The notes under the pieces: generated by a model
What the model was told of the DNA's origin: nothing
The model's input: the letters and a program-made list of their open reading frames with translations, nothing else
The model's database searches: none
Program-made: the position numbers and the translations under genes
From: Arthrobacter sunyaminii
GTDB lineage: Bacteria > Actinomycetota > Actinomycetes > Actinomycetales > Micrococcaceae
NCBI RefSeq assembly: GCF_018866305.1
Contig: NZ_CP076456.1
Span: 2,108,001-2,172,000, forward strand
Length of the DNA stretch: 64,000 bases
Reading direction: 5' to 3'
In this document: positions 47,120-56,083 of the stretch, piece after piece
Layout: each line of letters opens with the position of its first letter
Numbering within the stretch: the first letter of the stretch is position 1

Positions 47120-47893
47120 TTAGAACACCATATTCCACAAGGCGAGCAGACCCAGCAGCACGATGACGGTCCGCAGCACCACCGGGGACAGCCTGCGGCC
47201 GACGGCAGCTCCCAGGAACCCGCCAATCAGCGAGCCCACCGCAATGAGCCCCACTACGGGCCACACGATCCGGTCGAAGGCAAACAGCAGATAGGAGACG
47301 GCAGCAACAATGTTCACGCCAAGGACCAGGATGTTCTTCATGGCGTTGGCGTTCTGGATGCTGCCGCGCAGGAAGATGCCCAGGATGCCCACCAGCAGGA
47401 TTCCCTGCGCCGCCACGAAGTAGCCGCCGTACACGCCCGCCAAGTAGATCAGGATGACCAGGATGACGCCCTGGCGCCTGGGCTGTTGCGCGGTTGGTGA
47501 GGCATCCGCCCGCCGGCGGACCCAGGACTGCAGTTTCGGCTGGAAGATGACAAACAGCAGCGCCACCACGATCAGGTAGGGCGCCACGGTGCCGAAGACA
47601 CTCTCCGGCAGGTGCAGCAGCAGCGCGGCTCCTGTGACTCCTCCCAGTACTGAGGCGGGCAGGAGCTTTAGGAGGATGGACTTGAGTCCGGCCAGTTCCC
47701 GGCGGTAGCCCCAGGAACCTGCAATGTTTCCGGCGATGAGTCCCATCGCGTTGGAAATGGTGGCGGCCACCGGGGCGTAGCCCAGCGCCACCAGCACGGG
47801 AAAGGTGACGAGCGTTCCCGACCCGACCACGGCATTGATCGTCCCCGCCCACAAACCGGCAACGAAGACTACGGCATCATGAAAAATGTCCAC
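47120..47893 (-). CDS. TSUP (TauE/SafE) family sulfite/anion exporter
   Basis: 257 residues, about eight membrane helices. The N-terminal repeat FVAGLWAGTINAVVGSGTLVTFPVL is the family signature (GxxxGxxxxxxGxGGG-like), followed by ATISNAMGLIAGNIAG, and a second half with similar pattern after the central loop (GVYGGYFVAAQGILLVGIL). These proteins export or import sulfite, sulfoacetate or organosulfonates. Substrate is unknown. It lies between the ABC ATPase (26 nt) and the SpoU gene on the same strand. Confidence 0.88.
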   Translation of the reverse strand: MDIFHDAVVFVAGLWAGTINAVVGSGTLVTFPVLVALGYAPVAATISNAMGLIAGNIAGSWGYRRELAGLKSILLKLLPASVLGGVTGAALLLHLPESVFGTVAPYLIVVALLFVIFQPKLQSWVRRRADASPTAQQPRRQGVILVILIYLAGVYGGYFVAAQGILLVGILGIFLRGSIQNANAMKNILVLGVNIVAAVSYLLFAFDRIVWPVVGLIAVGSLIGGFLGAAVGRRLSPVVLRTVIVLLGLLALWNMVF

Positions 47894-47918
47894 AAAAAGG
47901 GTGCGTGCTGTGCGAAGG

Positions 47919-48704
47919 TCAGCGGCGGGCGGTGGCGGACCAGCGGCCGCCGTCGTGCTGCACGTTCAGCGGCAAATCAAAGGCGGTGCTGAGATTCGTC
48001 TCGGTGAAGACATCCCCGATGGGACCCGAGGCCACAACGCCGCCGTCGCGCAGCAGCAGCGCGTGGGTGAAACCCGGGGGCACCTCTTCAAGGTGGTGGG
48101 TCACAAGCACCATGGCCGGCGCCTCTTCATCTGCGGCCAGCTCGGACAGCCGTGCAACCAGGTCTTCCCGGCCGGCGAGGTCCAGCCCGGCGGCCGGCTC
48201 GTCCAGCAGCAGGAGTTCGGGATCGGTCATCAGGGCGCGGGCAATCTGCACGCGCTTGCGTTCACCCTCGCTCAGGGAGGAAAAATTACGGTTCATGAAG
48301 GTGGACATGCCCCAGTCATGGAGGAGGCGGAAGGCACGGCGTTCGTCCAGCTTTTCGTACTTCTCCCGCCACCGGCCGGTCATGCCGTAGGAGGCGGTCA
48401 GCACCACGTTGAGGACGGTTTCGTGTTCCGGGATCTGGTTCGCAAGGGCGGCTGATGCCAGGCCGATCCGGGGCCGGAGCTCAAAGACATCAACGGTTCC
48501 GAGGACTTCCTCAAGGATTCCGGCGACACCGCGGGTGGGGTGCATGCGTCCGCCAGCGATCTGCAGCAGAGTGGTCTTGCCGGCGCCGTTGGGGCCCATG
48601 ATGACCCAGCGCTCCCCCTCCTTGACCTGCCAGTCAACTGCATCCAACAGGGTCTTGCCGCCGCGGACGACACTTACGGCAGCAAATTCAAGAACATCAC
48701 TCAT
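47919..48704 (-). CDS. ABC transporter ATP-binding protein
   Basis: 261 residues from the ATG at 48704; another ATG at 48716 would add 4 residues. Walker A GPNGAGKTT (about residues 37-45), signature LSEGERKRVQIARAL, Walker B LLLLDEPAAGLD, and H-loop VTHHLEEVPPG. The signature with Glu instead of Gly is common in stand-alone ABC ATPases of the ModF/YlmA group. No permease gene is adjacent, so the partner is elsewhere or it is a soluble ATPase. No clear ribosome site precedes the start. Divergent from serB with an 85-nt gap. Confidence 0.9.
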   Translation of the reverse strand: MSDVLEFAAVSVVRGGKTLLDAVDWQVKEGERWVIMGPNGAGKTTLLQIAGGRMHPTRGVAGILEEVLGTVDVFELRPRIGLASAALANQIPEHETVLNVVLTASYGMTGRWREKYEKLDERRAFRLLHDWGMSTFMNRNFSSLSEGERKRVQIARALMTDPELLLLDEPAAGLDLAGREDLVARLSELAADEEAPAMVLVTHHLEEVPPGFTHALLLRDGGVVASGPIGDVFTETNLSTAFDLPLNVQHDGGRWSATARR

Positions 48705-48789
48705 AGCACTAGACATTAGGCTAAAGAAAGGGCCGATGGCTAAACGCGTGCCCCGCAGTTCCAGCCCCGCCTGCAGAAACGGATACGCA

Positions 48790-49719
48790 ATGCCCGCTCC
48801 CAACTCCCCCGAAAACAGTGCCGCTCCCGAATACAGTGTTGTCAGCTACGGTCGGGAACTGGGTGACGCCTATCTCGCTGCCGTTCAGCGTGCCGTAGGT
48901 GTAGCTGGCGGCCGCATCCTGGAACTGGAGAATGCCCCGGGGGACGGTTATGCCGTCACCAAGCTGCTGGTGGAGTATGACGGCGGTATCGAAACTTTGC
49001 GGATGGCGGTCACCGCAGCCGCAGCGGCACTTGGCGCTGATGCGCAGGGGGCCGCCAGCGCCGTCGTGCCCTCATGCCTGCTGGAGCCGGCGCGGAAGCT
49101 GCTGGTCATGGACGTGGATTCCACCCTGATCAAGCAGGAAGTTATCGAGCTGCTGGCCGCCCACGCGGGCCGCGAAGCCGAGGTTGCCGCCGTCACTGAA
49201 GCGGCGATGCGCGGAGAACTGGACTTCGCCCAGAGCCTGCATCAGCGTGTCAGGGCGCTGGCCGGGCTGCCGGAGTCCGTCATCTCGGAAGTGGGCGCCC
49301 GCATTGAGCTGTCCGACGGCGCGGAGGCGCTGGTCAAGGAATTCCTGGCTGCCGGGCACGCGGTGGCCGTAGTGTCAGGAGGCTTCAGCCAGGTCCTTGA
49401 TCCGCTGGCCGAACGCCTGCAGCTGACCTGCGCCAAAGCCAACCTTCTGGGCATTGCCGACGGCGTGCTGACCGGCACCGTGGAAGGCGCCGTGGTGGAC
49501 CGCGCAGTCAAAGCCGAGTCCCTGCGCACCTGGGCAGCGGCACTGGGCATTGAACAGCGCCACACCATTGCGGTGGGCGACGGGGCCAATGACCTGGACA
49601 TGCTGGCGGCGGCCGCACTGGGGGTGGCGTTCAACGCCAAACCGGCAGTGCAGGCCGCCGCGGATGCCGTGCTGAACCTGCCCAATCTGGACGTGGTGCA
49701 GCACTTTGTGAAGCTCTAG
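48790..49719 (+). CDS. serB: Phosphoserine phosphatase SerB
   Basis: 309 residues from the ATG at 48790; the larger open frame overlaps the divergent ABC gene. N-terminal ACT-like regulatory part (about 15-95), then a HAD domain: motif I VMDVDSTLIKQEVIE (Asp108/Asp110), motif II VAVVSGGFSQ, the Lys of AVKAESLR, and motif IV VGDGANDLDML. It hydrolyses phosphoserine, the last step of serine synthesis. Length fits the ACT-containing SerB. The next gene is convergent. Confidence 0.94.
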   Translation: MPAPNSPENSAAPEYSVVSYGRELGDAYLAAVQRAVGVAGGRILELENAPGDGYAVTKLLVEYDGGIETLRMAVTAAAAALGADAQGAASAVVPSCLLEPARKLLVMDVDSTLIKQEVIELLAAHAGREAEVAAVTEAAMRGELDFAQSLHQRVRALAGLPESVISEVGARIELSDGAEALVKEFLAAGHAVAVVSGGFSQVLDPLAERLQLTCAKANLLGIADGVLTGTVEGAVVDRAVKAESLRTWAAALGIEQRHTIAVGDGANDLDMLAAAALGVAFNAKPAVQAAADAVLNLPNLDVVQHFVKL

Positions 49720-49750
49720 GAGCTCTCTTCTTGCCCGGAACCCGGGAAGG

Positions 49751-50506
49751 CTAGGACACCTGGCCGGCGCCGAGGTAGTCGGCGCCGCCCACGTATTCGG
49801 TGTGTCCCGAGGGAACGTCCGCTGTGGCCATCCGGGCCACCTCGGCACCGAACTCCTGCACAGAGTAGAGCCGGCCGGCTTCCACCCGGCGTGCCTCAAT
49901 CGCTCCGGGGTTGGCGCGGTCCAGGAGCGTGGCGGTTACGGTTCCTTCGATCATGTCCCCGGAGACCACCACCAGGGTGATGCCCTTCTCCTCGAGCTGC
50001 GGCAGGAGCTCGCGCAGGGCGTCCTCGCCTGCGCGCTTGCTGCGGGCCACCGGCTCGTATTCGGGCATGGTGGGAACGGAGTTAATGAAGTGCGCCTGGT
50101 GGCTGGTGACGAAAACCACACGGGATCCCGCGGGCATGACGTCCAGGGCGGCGTTGAGCATGTTGACCTGCGCGTCGCGGTTGAGCTTCAGCGCGTAGTC
50201 CTCCTCAACGCCGGTTTCCATTCCGCCGGAGGCGTTCAGCACCAGCACGTCCAGGCCGCCGAAGTTCTCCGTGGCGGCGGCAACCAGGGCGGCCGGGCCC
50301 TCGGGGGAAGTCAGATCGGCGCCGACGGCGACGGCGCGGCCGCCGTCGTTTTCAATACCGGTGACAACCTTATTGGCCCGGGGGGCCTTCTGGCGGTAGT
50401 TGACCACCACGCCGGCCCCTTCGGCGGCCAGGTACTTGGCCACCTCCGCTCCGATGCCGCGTGACGATCCGGTGACGATGGCGGCTTTGCCGTCCAGCAG
50501 GCCCAT
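49751..50506 (-). CDS. SDR family oxidoreductase with atypical Tyr-Lys spacing
   Basis: 251 residues from the ATG at 50506, with AAGGAGC upstream. TGSSRGIG is present at the cofactor site and NASGG replaces NNAG. The catalytic segment reads VTSHQAHF then EYEPVARSK, so Tyr and Lys are seven apart, not four as in classic SDRs. The C-terminus (YVGGADYLGAG) matches the family. The cofactor is probably NADP (an Arg follows the motif). Substrate unknown; it resembles a conserved actinobacterial SDR of unknown function. Same strand as FabG, 123 nt downstream. Confidence 0.86.
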   Translation of the reverse strand: MGLLDGKAAIVTGSSRGIGAEVAKYLAAEGAGVVVNYRQKAPRANKVVTGIENDGGRAVAVGADLTSPEGPAALVAAATENFGGLDVLVLNASGGMETGVEEDYALKLNRDAQVNMLNAALDVMPAGSRVVFVTSHQAHFINSVPTMPEYEPVARSKRAGEDALRELLPQLEEKGITLVVVSGDMIEGTVTATLLDRANPGAIEARRVEAGRLYSVQEFGAEVARMATADVPSGHTEYVGGADYLGAGQVS

Positions 50507-50629
50507 GGGTGCTCCTTTGTGAGAGGTTTTGTCGAAACTGAACAAAGATGATGCGCAACTTCTCCCATCCTGCCAGCCGGCGGCGATCCGCGAAGTGGTG
50601 GAAACCTCCAAGGAATCCCGGCCGGAGCT

Positions 50630-51358
50630 TTAGTGACCCATTCCCAGACCTCCGTCAACGGGGATGACAGCGCCGGAAATGTAGGCGGCTTCGGGGCTGG
50701 CAATCCAGCGCACCACACCGGCAACCTCTTCGGGTTCAGCGAACCGGTTGGCCGGGATGGAGGAGAGATAGTTCTTCTGCGTGTCCTCGGGCAGAGCCCG
50801 GGTCATGTCAGTGTTGATGAACCCCGGTGCCACCACGTTGGCGGTGATGTTCCGGGAGCCCAGCTCCCTGGTCAGCGACCGGGCAATGCCGATCAGACCG
50901 GATTTGGAAGCCGCGTAGTTGATCTGGCCGGGCGAGCCGTACAGCCCCACCACGGAGGAGATCAGGACAACCCGCCCGCGGCGCAGCTTGATCATGCCCT
51001 TGGACGCCCGCTTGATGACCCGGAATGCCCCGGTGAGGTTGGTGTCCACGACGTCGGTGAAATCGTCCTCGCTCATCCGCAGGAGCAGGGTGTCGCGGGT
51101 GATGCCGGCATTGGCCACCAGCACTTCCACGGGCCCGTGCGCTGCTTCGACCTCGGAGAATGCGGCATCCACCGATGCCATGTCGGTCACATCCGCCTTG
51201 ACGCCGAGCATGCCCTCCGGCACGTCTCCGCTGCGGTAGGTGATCGCCACCTGGTCGCCGTTGGCAACGAATGCCTGGGCTATGGCCAGCCCGATTCCGC
51301 GGTTTCCGCCGGTAACCAGGACGCTGCGGCCGGTGGACGGCTGGGTGTTGTTCTGCAC
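50630..51358 (-). CDS. fabG: 3-oxoacyl-ACP reductase FabG
   Basis: 242 residues from the GTG at 51358, with GGAGG 7 nt upstream. SDR motifs: TGGNRGIG (cofactor), NAG in VANAGITRDTLLLRM, Ser-Tyr-Lys in ISSVVGLYGSPGQINYAASKSG, and the substrate-loop PGFINTDMT. It is the short NADPH-dependent FabG of type II fatty-acid synthesis, close to the FabG1/MabA type (PGFINTDMT is typical). No fabI/inhA follows. Divergent from the DUF3099 operon (115-nt gap). Confidence 0.93.
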   Translation of the reverse strand: MQNNTQPSTGRSVLVTGGNRGIGLAIAQAFVANGDQVAITYRSGDVPEGMLGVKADVTDMASVDAAFSEVEAAHGPVEVLVANAGITRDTLLLRMSEDDFTDVVDTNLTGAFRVIKRASKGMIKLRRGRVVLISSVVGLYGSPGQINYAASKSGLIGIARSLTRELGSRNITANVVAPGFINTDMTRALPEDTQKNYLSSIPANRFAEPEEVAGVVRWIASPEAAYISGAVIPVDGGLGMGH

Positions 51359-51473
51359 AGATATTCCTCCGCTGAGAGTGTGGGGGTGACAGGAATCGAT
51401 CCTAGCCGGGCTGGTTCCGACTTCAACATCACAGCTACGGGTGCGACAATGGGACAATCTGTTTGGGAGAGTG

Positions 51474-51896
51474 ATGAACAAGGAATCCAGCCGCGGCGGT
51501 CAGATCCCCCGGATCACAGACGCCCGCACGGCGCACACCGATGAGATGCGCGCACGCATGATCAAGTATTCGGTGTCCATGGGCATCCGGCTGGTCTGCC
51601 TGTTCCTCTTATTTGTCGTCCACGGGTGGATGCTGTGGGTGGTAATCGCCGGCGCCGTCGTCCTTCCGTATTTCGCCGTGATCATTGCGAACGGAGGATC
51701 CGATACGCGCAACATGACCGCATCTGAGTCCATGATTGATGCGCTCCCCTCGCCCGCAATAGAAGCACCCCGCGTCCGGCAACCCGGCGAGCCCGATCCG
51801 AATGACTCCCCCGAAACCGCAGTGCTGCACGGCGAGCTTGCCGACGACGAGCCCCCTGCTGACCCCCACGACGATAAGGCACCACCTTCAGCATGA
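51474..51896 (+). CDS. DUF3099-domain membrane protein
   Basis: 140 residues from the ATG at 51474, with GGGAGAG 4-5 nt upstream; an ATG at 51441 in the same frame is less well placed. Two membrane helices (YSVSMGIRLVCLFLLFVVHGW; MLWVVIAGAVVLPYFAVII), preceded by the conserved ITDARTAHTDEMRARM that marks DUF3099, and followed by a long acidic disordered tail. Function unknown. It starts the operon with the small Cys/His protein and SURF1 (ATGA overlap). Confidence 0.85.
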   Translation: MNKESSRGGQIPRITDARTAHTDEMRARMIKYSVSMGIRLVCLFLLFVVHGWMLWVVIAGAVVLPYFAVIIANGGSDTRNMTASESMIDALPSPAIEAPRVRQPGEPDPNDSPETAVLHGELADDEPPADPHDDKAPPSA

Positions 51897-52195
51897 ACCT
51901 TCTTGACCAACTGGCCCGGACCACCGGGGCTGTCCGGCCCGGAGCCGCACTATCGGATCCCGGCGCCGGATCTCCCGCCGTCTGCTCCCGGAAGGGGTGC
52001 CGTGAGGCCGCCCAGTGGCAGCTGCTGTGGAACAACCCGCGGATCCACACCCCGGAACGGCGGAAGATCTGGCTCGCCTGCAGCGATCACCGCGGCTGGC
52101 TCGAGGAGTACCTGCAGACCCGCGACCTCTGGAAGCAGACACTGCCCCTGGCCGATGCACCTGCTCCCACAGACACCGGAAGCGGGACCGACTAG
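51893..52195 (+). CDS. Small Cys/His protein, putative metal site
   Basis: 100 residues; its ATG overlaps the DUF3099 stop (ATGA) and its stop directly precedes the SURF1 ATG (0 nt). C31, C36, C63 and H66 (CSRKGC; CSDH) look like a zinc or copper site; the middle WNNPRIHTPERRKIWLAC is well-ordered in appearance, the C-terminal tail Pro/Thr/Ala-rich. I do not recognise the family with certainty. The tight coupling to SURF1 suggests a role near respiratory oxidase assembly, which is inference. Confidence 0.75.
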   Translation: MNLLDQLARTTGAVRPGAALSDPGAGSPAVCSRKGCREAAQWQLLWNNPRIHTPERRKIWLACSDHRGWLEEYLQTRDLWKQTLPLADAPAPTDTGSGTD

Positions 52196-53071
52196 ATGTA
52201 CCGTTTCCTCCTCTCCGGCCGCTGGCTGGGCTGGTTTGCCCTGACCGCCCTGCTCTCCGTGGCATGTTCATCCCTGGGGATGTGGCAGCTTGACCGGCGC
52301 GACGCCATCCGGGAAGACATCGGCAACGTGGTCAACAACTACGACGCCGCCCCGGTGCCGTTCGAGGACGCCGCCGGCCTCTTCGAGGATTATGACCCGG
52401 CCAAAGAATGGCTGCCGGTTTCCATGACCGGGGTCTATGACACAGAAAACCAGCGCATTGTCCGGAACCGGCCGCTCAGCGGACGCGCCGGATACGAAGT
52501 GGTGGTTCCGCTGAAACTCTCCGACGGCACCGCAGTGGTGATCAACCGCGGCTGGCTGCCGATCGGCAACGACGAAGCAGGCAAGCCCGACGCCGTGCCG
52601 GCTGCTCCCGGCGGCGAGGTAACCGTCGTCGCGCGCATCAAGCCCGCTGAACCGGACGTGAGCCGAGGTGCTCCCGAAGGGCAGCTGGCGTCCATCAATT
52701 TGAGCCAGTACCAGGATGAAGTGGGGTACGAACTGGAGCAGGGAGCCTATGGCCTGATGGCCAGCGAGGACCCGCGCCCCGACATCGTTCCGGAAGCTGC
52801 CCCCAAGCCGTCAGTGGATGAGGGCCCGCATCTTTCCTACGCCATGCAGTGGTTCGCGTTCGGTGTCATGCTGTTTGTCGGGCTCGGCTATGCCGCCCGC
52901 CAGGAAGCGCTGAACCTGCGCTACGGCGATGAAGATGAGTGGGAAGAGGAGGACGACGACGAAATGATCGCCGCCCACCCCGCCCCGAGCCGCCCCCGCC
53001 GTCCGCGCAGGCAGCGCGGCAGCACCCAGGAAGATGAAGAGGACGCCCTGCTGGACGCGCAGGGCTACTAG
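52196..53071 (+). CDS. SURF1 family cytochrome oxidase biogenesis protein
   Basis: 291 residues. Two membrane helices flank a large extracytoplasmic domain: helix 1 about 9-27 (WLGWFALTALLSVACSSLG), helix 2 about 218-235 (YAMQWFAFGVMLFVGLGYA). SURF1 hallmarks are WQLDRRDAI after helix 1, GWLPIGND and HLSYAMQWF before helix 2. The C-terminal tail is highly acidic then basic and disordered. The family assists heme a insertion in aa3-type oxidase. No cox genes lie in the window. Start fixed by the zero gap. Confidence 0.92.
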   Translation: MYRFLLSGRWLGWFALTALLSVACSSLGMWQLDRRDAIREDIGNVVNNYDAAPVPFEDAAGLFEDYDPAKEWLPVSMTGVYDTENQRIVRNRPLSGRAGYEVVVPLKLSDGTAVVINRGWLPIGNDEAGKPDAVPAAPGGEVTVVARIKPAEPDVSRGAPEGQLASINLSQYQDEVGYELEQGAYGLMASEDPRPDIVPEAAPKPSVDEGPHLSYAMQWFAFGVMLFVGLGYAARQEALNLRYGDEDEWEEEDDDEMIAAHPAPSRPRRPRRQRGSTQEDEEDALLDAQGY

Positions 53072-53075
53072 TTCC

Positions 53076-54764
53076 CTACTGGTAGGAGATGAACCAGGGC
53101 TTGGGATCGATCTGCGTGAAGGTCTGCTCCGGAGTCAGGGTAGGAGTGTCCTCGTCGTAAAAGTTCTTCCATCCCGGCCAGATCTCCGGCTGCAGCCCGT
53201 TCCGCAGCGCATTCCAGGTGTCCAGCTTCTGGCCCGGTGTTCCATGCCCGTCAGCGTGAAGGCTGACCGCCAGTTCGCTGTGGCTGACCTCGAGCTGATC
53301 CCGATTGCGGATCATCGATAAGTTGAACTGGTGCAGCATGAAGAGCTTTTGCGGCAGGACATTCTCCCGCGTCAGGTCTGCGAGCCAGGCGGACACCTCA
53401 TTGACCTCCGCGGCATCCACGGATCCGATCTGTTCCAGATGACGCTGCCCCGGGGCAAGCCGCCACTCGGAGTCCAAGGCCAGGCCCACATGCGGGAACT
53501 TCAGCAGTTCTTCATACCGGATAGCCTGGTTCAGGAAGGTGCTGTGGCCCGGCTGCAGATCAAGGATCACGTAGACGCCGGCGTCACGGGCGGCTTCGAT
53601 CCACGGCAGCAGGACGTCCACGGCGGTTTCCTCGGAGAAATCACCGTCGGCACCGGGCTCGGAACTGGCAACGGTCGTGATGATTTCGAGGGCAGGCACC
53701 ACGGGTTCATCACTGTAGGGCCGGTATTGCGCTGCGGTTTCCCGGGCCAGCCGGATGGATTCCTCCAGCCCCTGCTCCCCCAGGACTCCCAGACTGCCGC
53801 CGCTGGGATGCCCGTAGAGCGCCACCATCCGCCTGCCGGGGAACACCGTCTGTCCGCCGCCTGGCAGCTCCGGCGCATTCAGTGCCACGTCGCTGTGCGC
53901 GGCGAAGGTCTCTGCGCCGCCGAAGCCGTTGCCGGCAGCGTAGATTCCGCCGTCGCGGTGGCTGCGCAAAACCTCGATGACGCCCGGGTCCGCACGGGGA
54001 TCCGCGGTCTCCACCATTCGCACCTCGGCACCTGCGGCACGTGCCGTGGCAACTGCCGCCGCCGACGCCGGGTCCTCCGTTGCCAGCACAATAGCGTCCG
54101 TCCCGGCGCCGGCTGCCTCAAACTCCGGCAGCTCCTGAACCGGGCCGTTGTCCTGCTGGTCCGCGGAAGCTGTATTCGAAGCAGTGGTTTCTTTCGGTAC
54201 TGCCGCCTCCAGGCCGGGAACCGGAAGCTGCGCACCGCGGTCCATGGCTGCAACAGCGGCAACCAGCGGCGCCGCTTCGGCGGGGACTGCCTCGAGGCCC
54301 AGCAACGACCGGAATCCAGCGGCGTCTGCGGGGCCGGGGATTTCTGTCCGCTCTCCCAGGGCGGCAGCCCACTCCCCTTCCGGTGCCCCGTAGAGGACCA
54401 CCGATTCAGCCTCCAACCGCTCCAGTTCATCGGCAACCTGCTGTTCATTCCCCGGTTCGACCACCAGCAGCGGAACGCCCAGTCCCACTGCTGCGGCGGA
54501 AGCCTGCCCCGCGGCGGCAGGGGCACCCGCTCCCAGGACCACCACAGCAGGACTGGAGGCATAGAAGGCACTGCTGGCGGCCAATGAAGCCGGGCCGGCT
54601 CCCCCGTCAAACACGCCCCGCAGAGCACCTGCCTGCTGCAGGCTGACCACCGGAATGTCCGGAGCGCCTGTCCCTTCGGACGGTGACGGTTCTCCTGCGC
54701 AGCCGCTCAGGATAAGCCCCACAGACAAGGCGCCTGCAGCCAACGAGCGGCGAAAGGGAATCAT
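53076..54764 (-). CDS. Large secreted lipoprotein, two-part, unknown function
   Basis: 562 residues. Signal with lipobox LILSGC (Cys22). The first ~250 residues are Ala/Gly-rich alternating strand-helix repeats (VVVLGAGAPAAAGQA; LLVVEPGNEQQVADELERL) resembling cell-wall-binding repeat type 2 folds, with a linker near residues 190-215. The second half (about 310-562) reads as a TIM-barrel-like domain (YVILDLQPGHSTF; HVGLALDSEWRLAP; KLFMLHQFNLSMIRNRD) with conserved Asp/Glu, so a glycoside hydrolase-like role is possible. It is convergent with surf1 (4 nt between stops). Function is not proven. Confidence 0.7.
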   Translation of the reverse strand: MIPFRRSLAAGALSVGLILSGCAGEPSPSEGTGAPDIPVVSLQQAGALRGVFDGGAGPASLAASSAFYASSPAVVVLGAGAPAAAGQASAAAVGLGVPLLVVEPGNEQQVADELERLEAESVVLYGAPEGEWAAALGERTEIPGPADAAGFRSLLGLEAVPAEAAPLVAAVAAMDRGAQLPVPGLEAAVPKETTASNTASADQQDNGPVQELPEFEAAGAGTDAIVLATEDPASAAAVATARAAGAEVRMVETADPRADPGVIEVLRSHRDGGIYAAGNGFGGAETFAAHSDVALNAPELPGGGQTVFPGRRMVALYGHPSGGSLGVLGEQGLEESIRLARETAAQYRPYSDEPVVPALEIITTVASSEPGADGDFSEETAVDVLLPWIEAARDAGVYVILDLQPGHSTFLNQAIRYEELLKFPHVGLALDSEWRLAPGQRHLEQIGSVDAAEVNEVSAWLADLTRENVLPQKLFMLHQFNLSMIRNRDQLEVSHSELAVSLHADGHGTPGQKLDTWNALRNGLQPEIWPGWKNFYDEDTPTLTPEQTFTQIDPKPWFISYQ

Positions 54765-54895
54765 GGATGAGGAAGAAATAGCGTGCCGTCCTTCGGTGCG
54801 GAGCTTGGTGCGGACAAAACCGGGGTCCGCCCCAAAACCTCCAGCTTACTGAAACAGCTGCCCGCACCCAAAGGCGCGGCCTGCAGGCATCACGG

Positions 54896-56074
54896 CTAAG
54901 CAGTAACCCGCCGCACGTAGTCTGCCATTCCCGGCACAGTAAAAGAGACCTGACCCAGTGAGGGCGCATAGATGATGCCCTTGCGTATGAGTGATCCCCG
55001 GGTCATGGTCATGGACGTCATTTTCTTTCCGGCCCGGGCTGCCAGCGTTGCCGTCCCGGAACCGCCTTCCCCGTCCACCGCCATGAGCCTCAGGAACTCC
55101 CGCTCGGCCTTGGTCGACCTGCGCCAGCGCAGGGGAAAGAAGCCCTGGTCCAGCTGTGCCCGGCCAATTTCGACTGCCACCCTGGCATCATCAGGGCTGA
55201 TCCGCTGGTGCGGCGCTGACTCCCACGCAGCCGAACCATACTCCTGCAGGAAATACGGATATCCGCCGGCCGCATTGAGCAGCAGATCCAGTGCCTCCGG
55301 ATCGTAGGAGACGCCCTGTTCAGCTGCCGGCGCAGTGAGGGCAGTGGCCGAGTCTTCACGGTCCAATGCACCAACCCGGCGATAGGTGAACAATCCTTCG
55401 GCATACCGCTGGGACTGGTTCAGGACTGACGGAAGGTTCGGCAGGCCGGCTGCCACCAGATAGAAAGGCCAGTCCCGCTGGCTGGCCTGGTGCTGCGCGC
55501 CGAGCAAAGCCGACAACAGGCCCGCGTCCAGGTTCTGCATTTCATCCACTACCAGGATCAGTGCCGATTGCCGTTCAGCCAGGGCAACGGCAGTGTCCTC
55601 CACTGTTTCTTCCAGGTCGACGGCGAAGGCCCCCGAGTCGCCCCGCCCGTGCCGTGCCCCTACCCCAACATCGATCCCGCTGACCTGCAGCCCGGCAGCA
55701 AATGAGGCGATGGTTCCCAGCGCAGCTGCGAGGGCCGGTGTTGCCCTGCGGGAATTGGCCTTGCGCCCCGCCTGCAGCAGCCCTCTGGCGAGCTTGGCAC
55801 GGATGGCTTTGGGACCGCCTTCGGCGTCCCTTCCCTCGAGGGAAACCACGAGGAAACCGGCATCTTCCGCCCGCCGCCGGAACTCAGTGAGCAGCACGGT
55901 CTTTCCCACTCCGTGCAAACCGTGCAGCACTATCCCCCGGTCCGTACGCCCCGCAGCCGCACGCGAAATCAGGAGGTCAAAATCGTTGATCAAGGCTGTC
56001 CTGGCGGCCAGTTCGAAAGGCCGGCGTCCGGCTCCTGGTGAGTACGGGTTTGAGGCACTGTCCATGCCACCCAT
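54896..56074 (-). CDS. P-loop ATPase of AAA/STAND type with winged-helix tail
   Basis: 392 residues from the ATG at 56074 (an ATG at 56065 is also possible). Walker A GLHGVGKT at 52-59, Walker B LILVVDE at about 172-178 followed by MQNLDAG, and a sensor-like FYLVAAGLPNLP. The C-terminal ~70 residues (KAEREFLRLMAVDGEG ... SLIRKGIIYAP) look like a winged helix. This layout matches the Orc1/Cdc6-like or NTPase STAND group found scattered in actinobacteria, without known function. Upstream is an AT-rich promoter with operator-like repeats. No partner gene is adjacent. Confidence 0.78.
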   Translation of the reverse strand: MGGMDSASNPYSPGAGRRPFELAARTALINDFDLLISRAAAGRTDRGIVLHGLHGVGKTVLLTEFRRRAEDAGFLVVSLEGRDAEGGPKAIRAKLARGLLQAGRKANSRRATPALAAALGTIASFAAGLQVSGIDVGVGARHGRGDSGAFAVDLEETVEDTAVALAERQSALILVVDEMQNLDAGLLSALLGAQHQASQRDWPFYLVAAGLPNLPSVLNQSQRYAEGLFTYRRVGALDREDSATALTAPAAEQGVSYDPEALDLLLNAAGGYPYFLQEYGSAAWESAPHQRISPDDARVAVEIGRAQLDQGFFPLRWRRSTKAEREFLRLMAVDGEGGSGTATLAARAGKKMTSMTMTRGSLIRKGIIYAPSLGQVSFTVPGMADYVRRVTA

Positions 56075-56083
56075 CGTAGCGCA

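Noticed and set aside
51361..51440. CTGAGAG near the fabG leader, reminiscent of a thiamine riboswitch box
   Set aside because: No matching second conserved element (ACCTGA-type) is present and the gene is not thiamine related.
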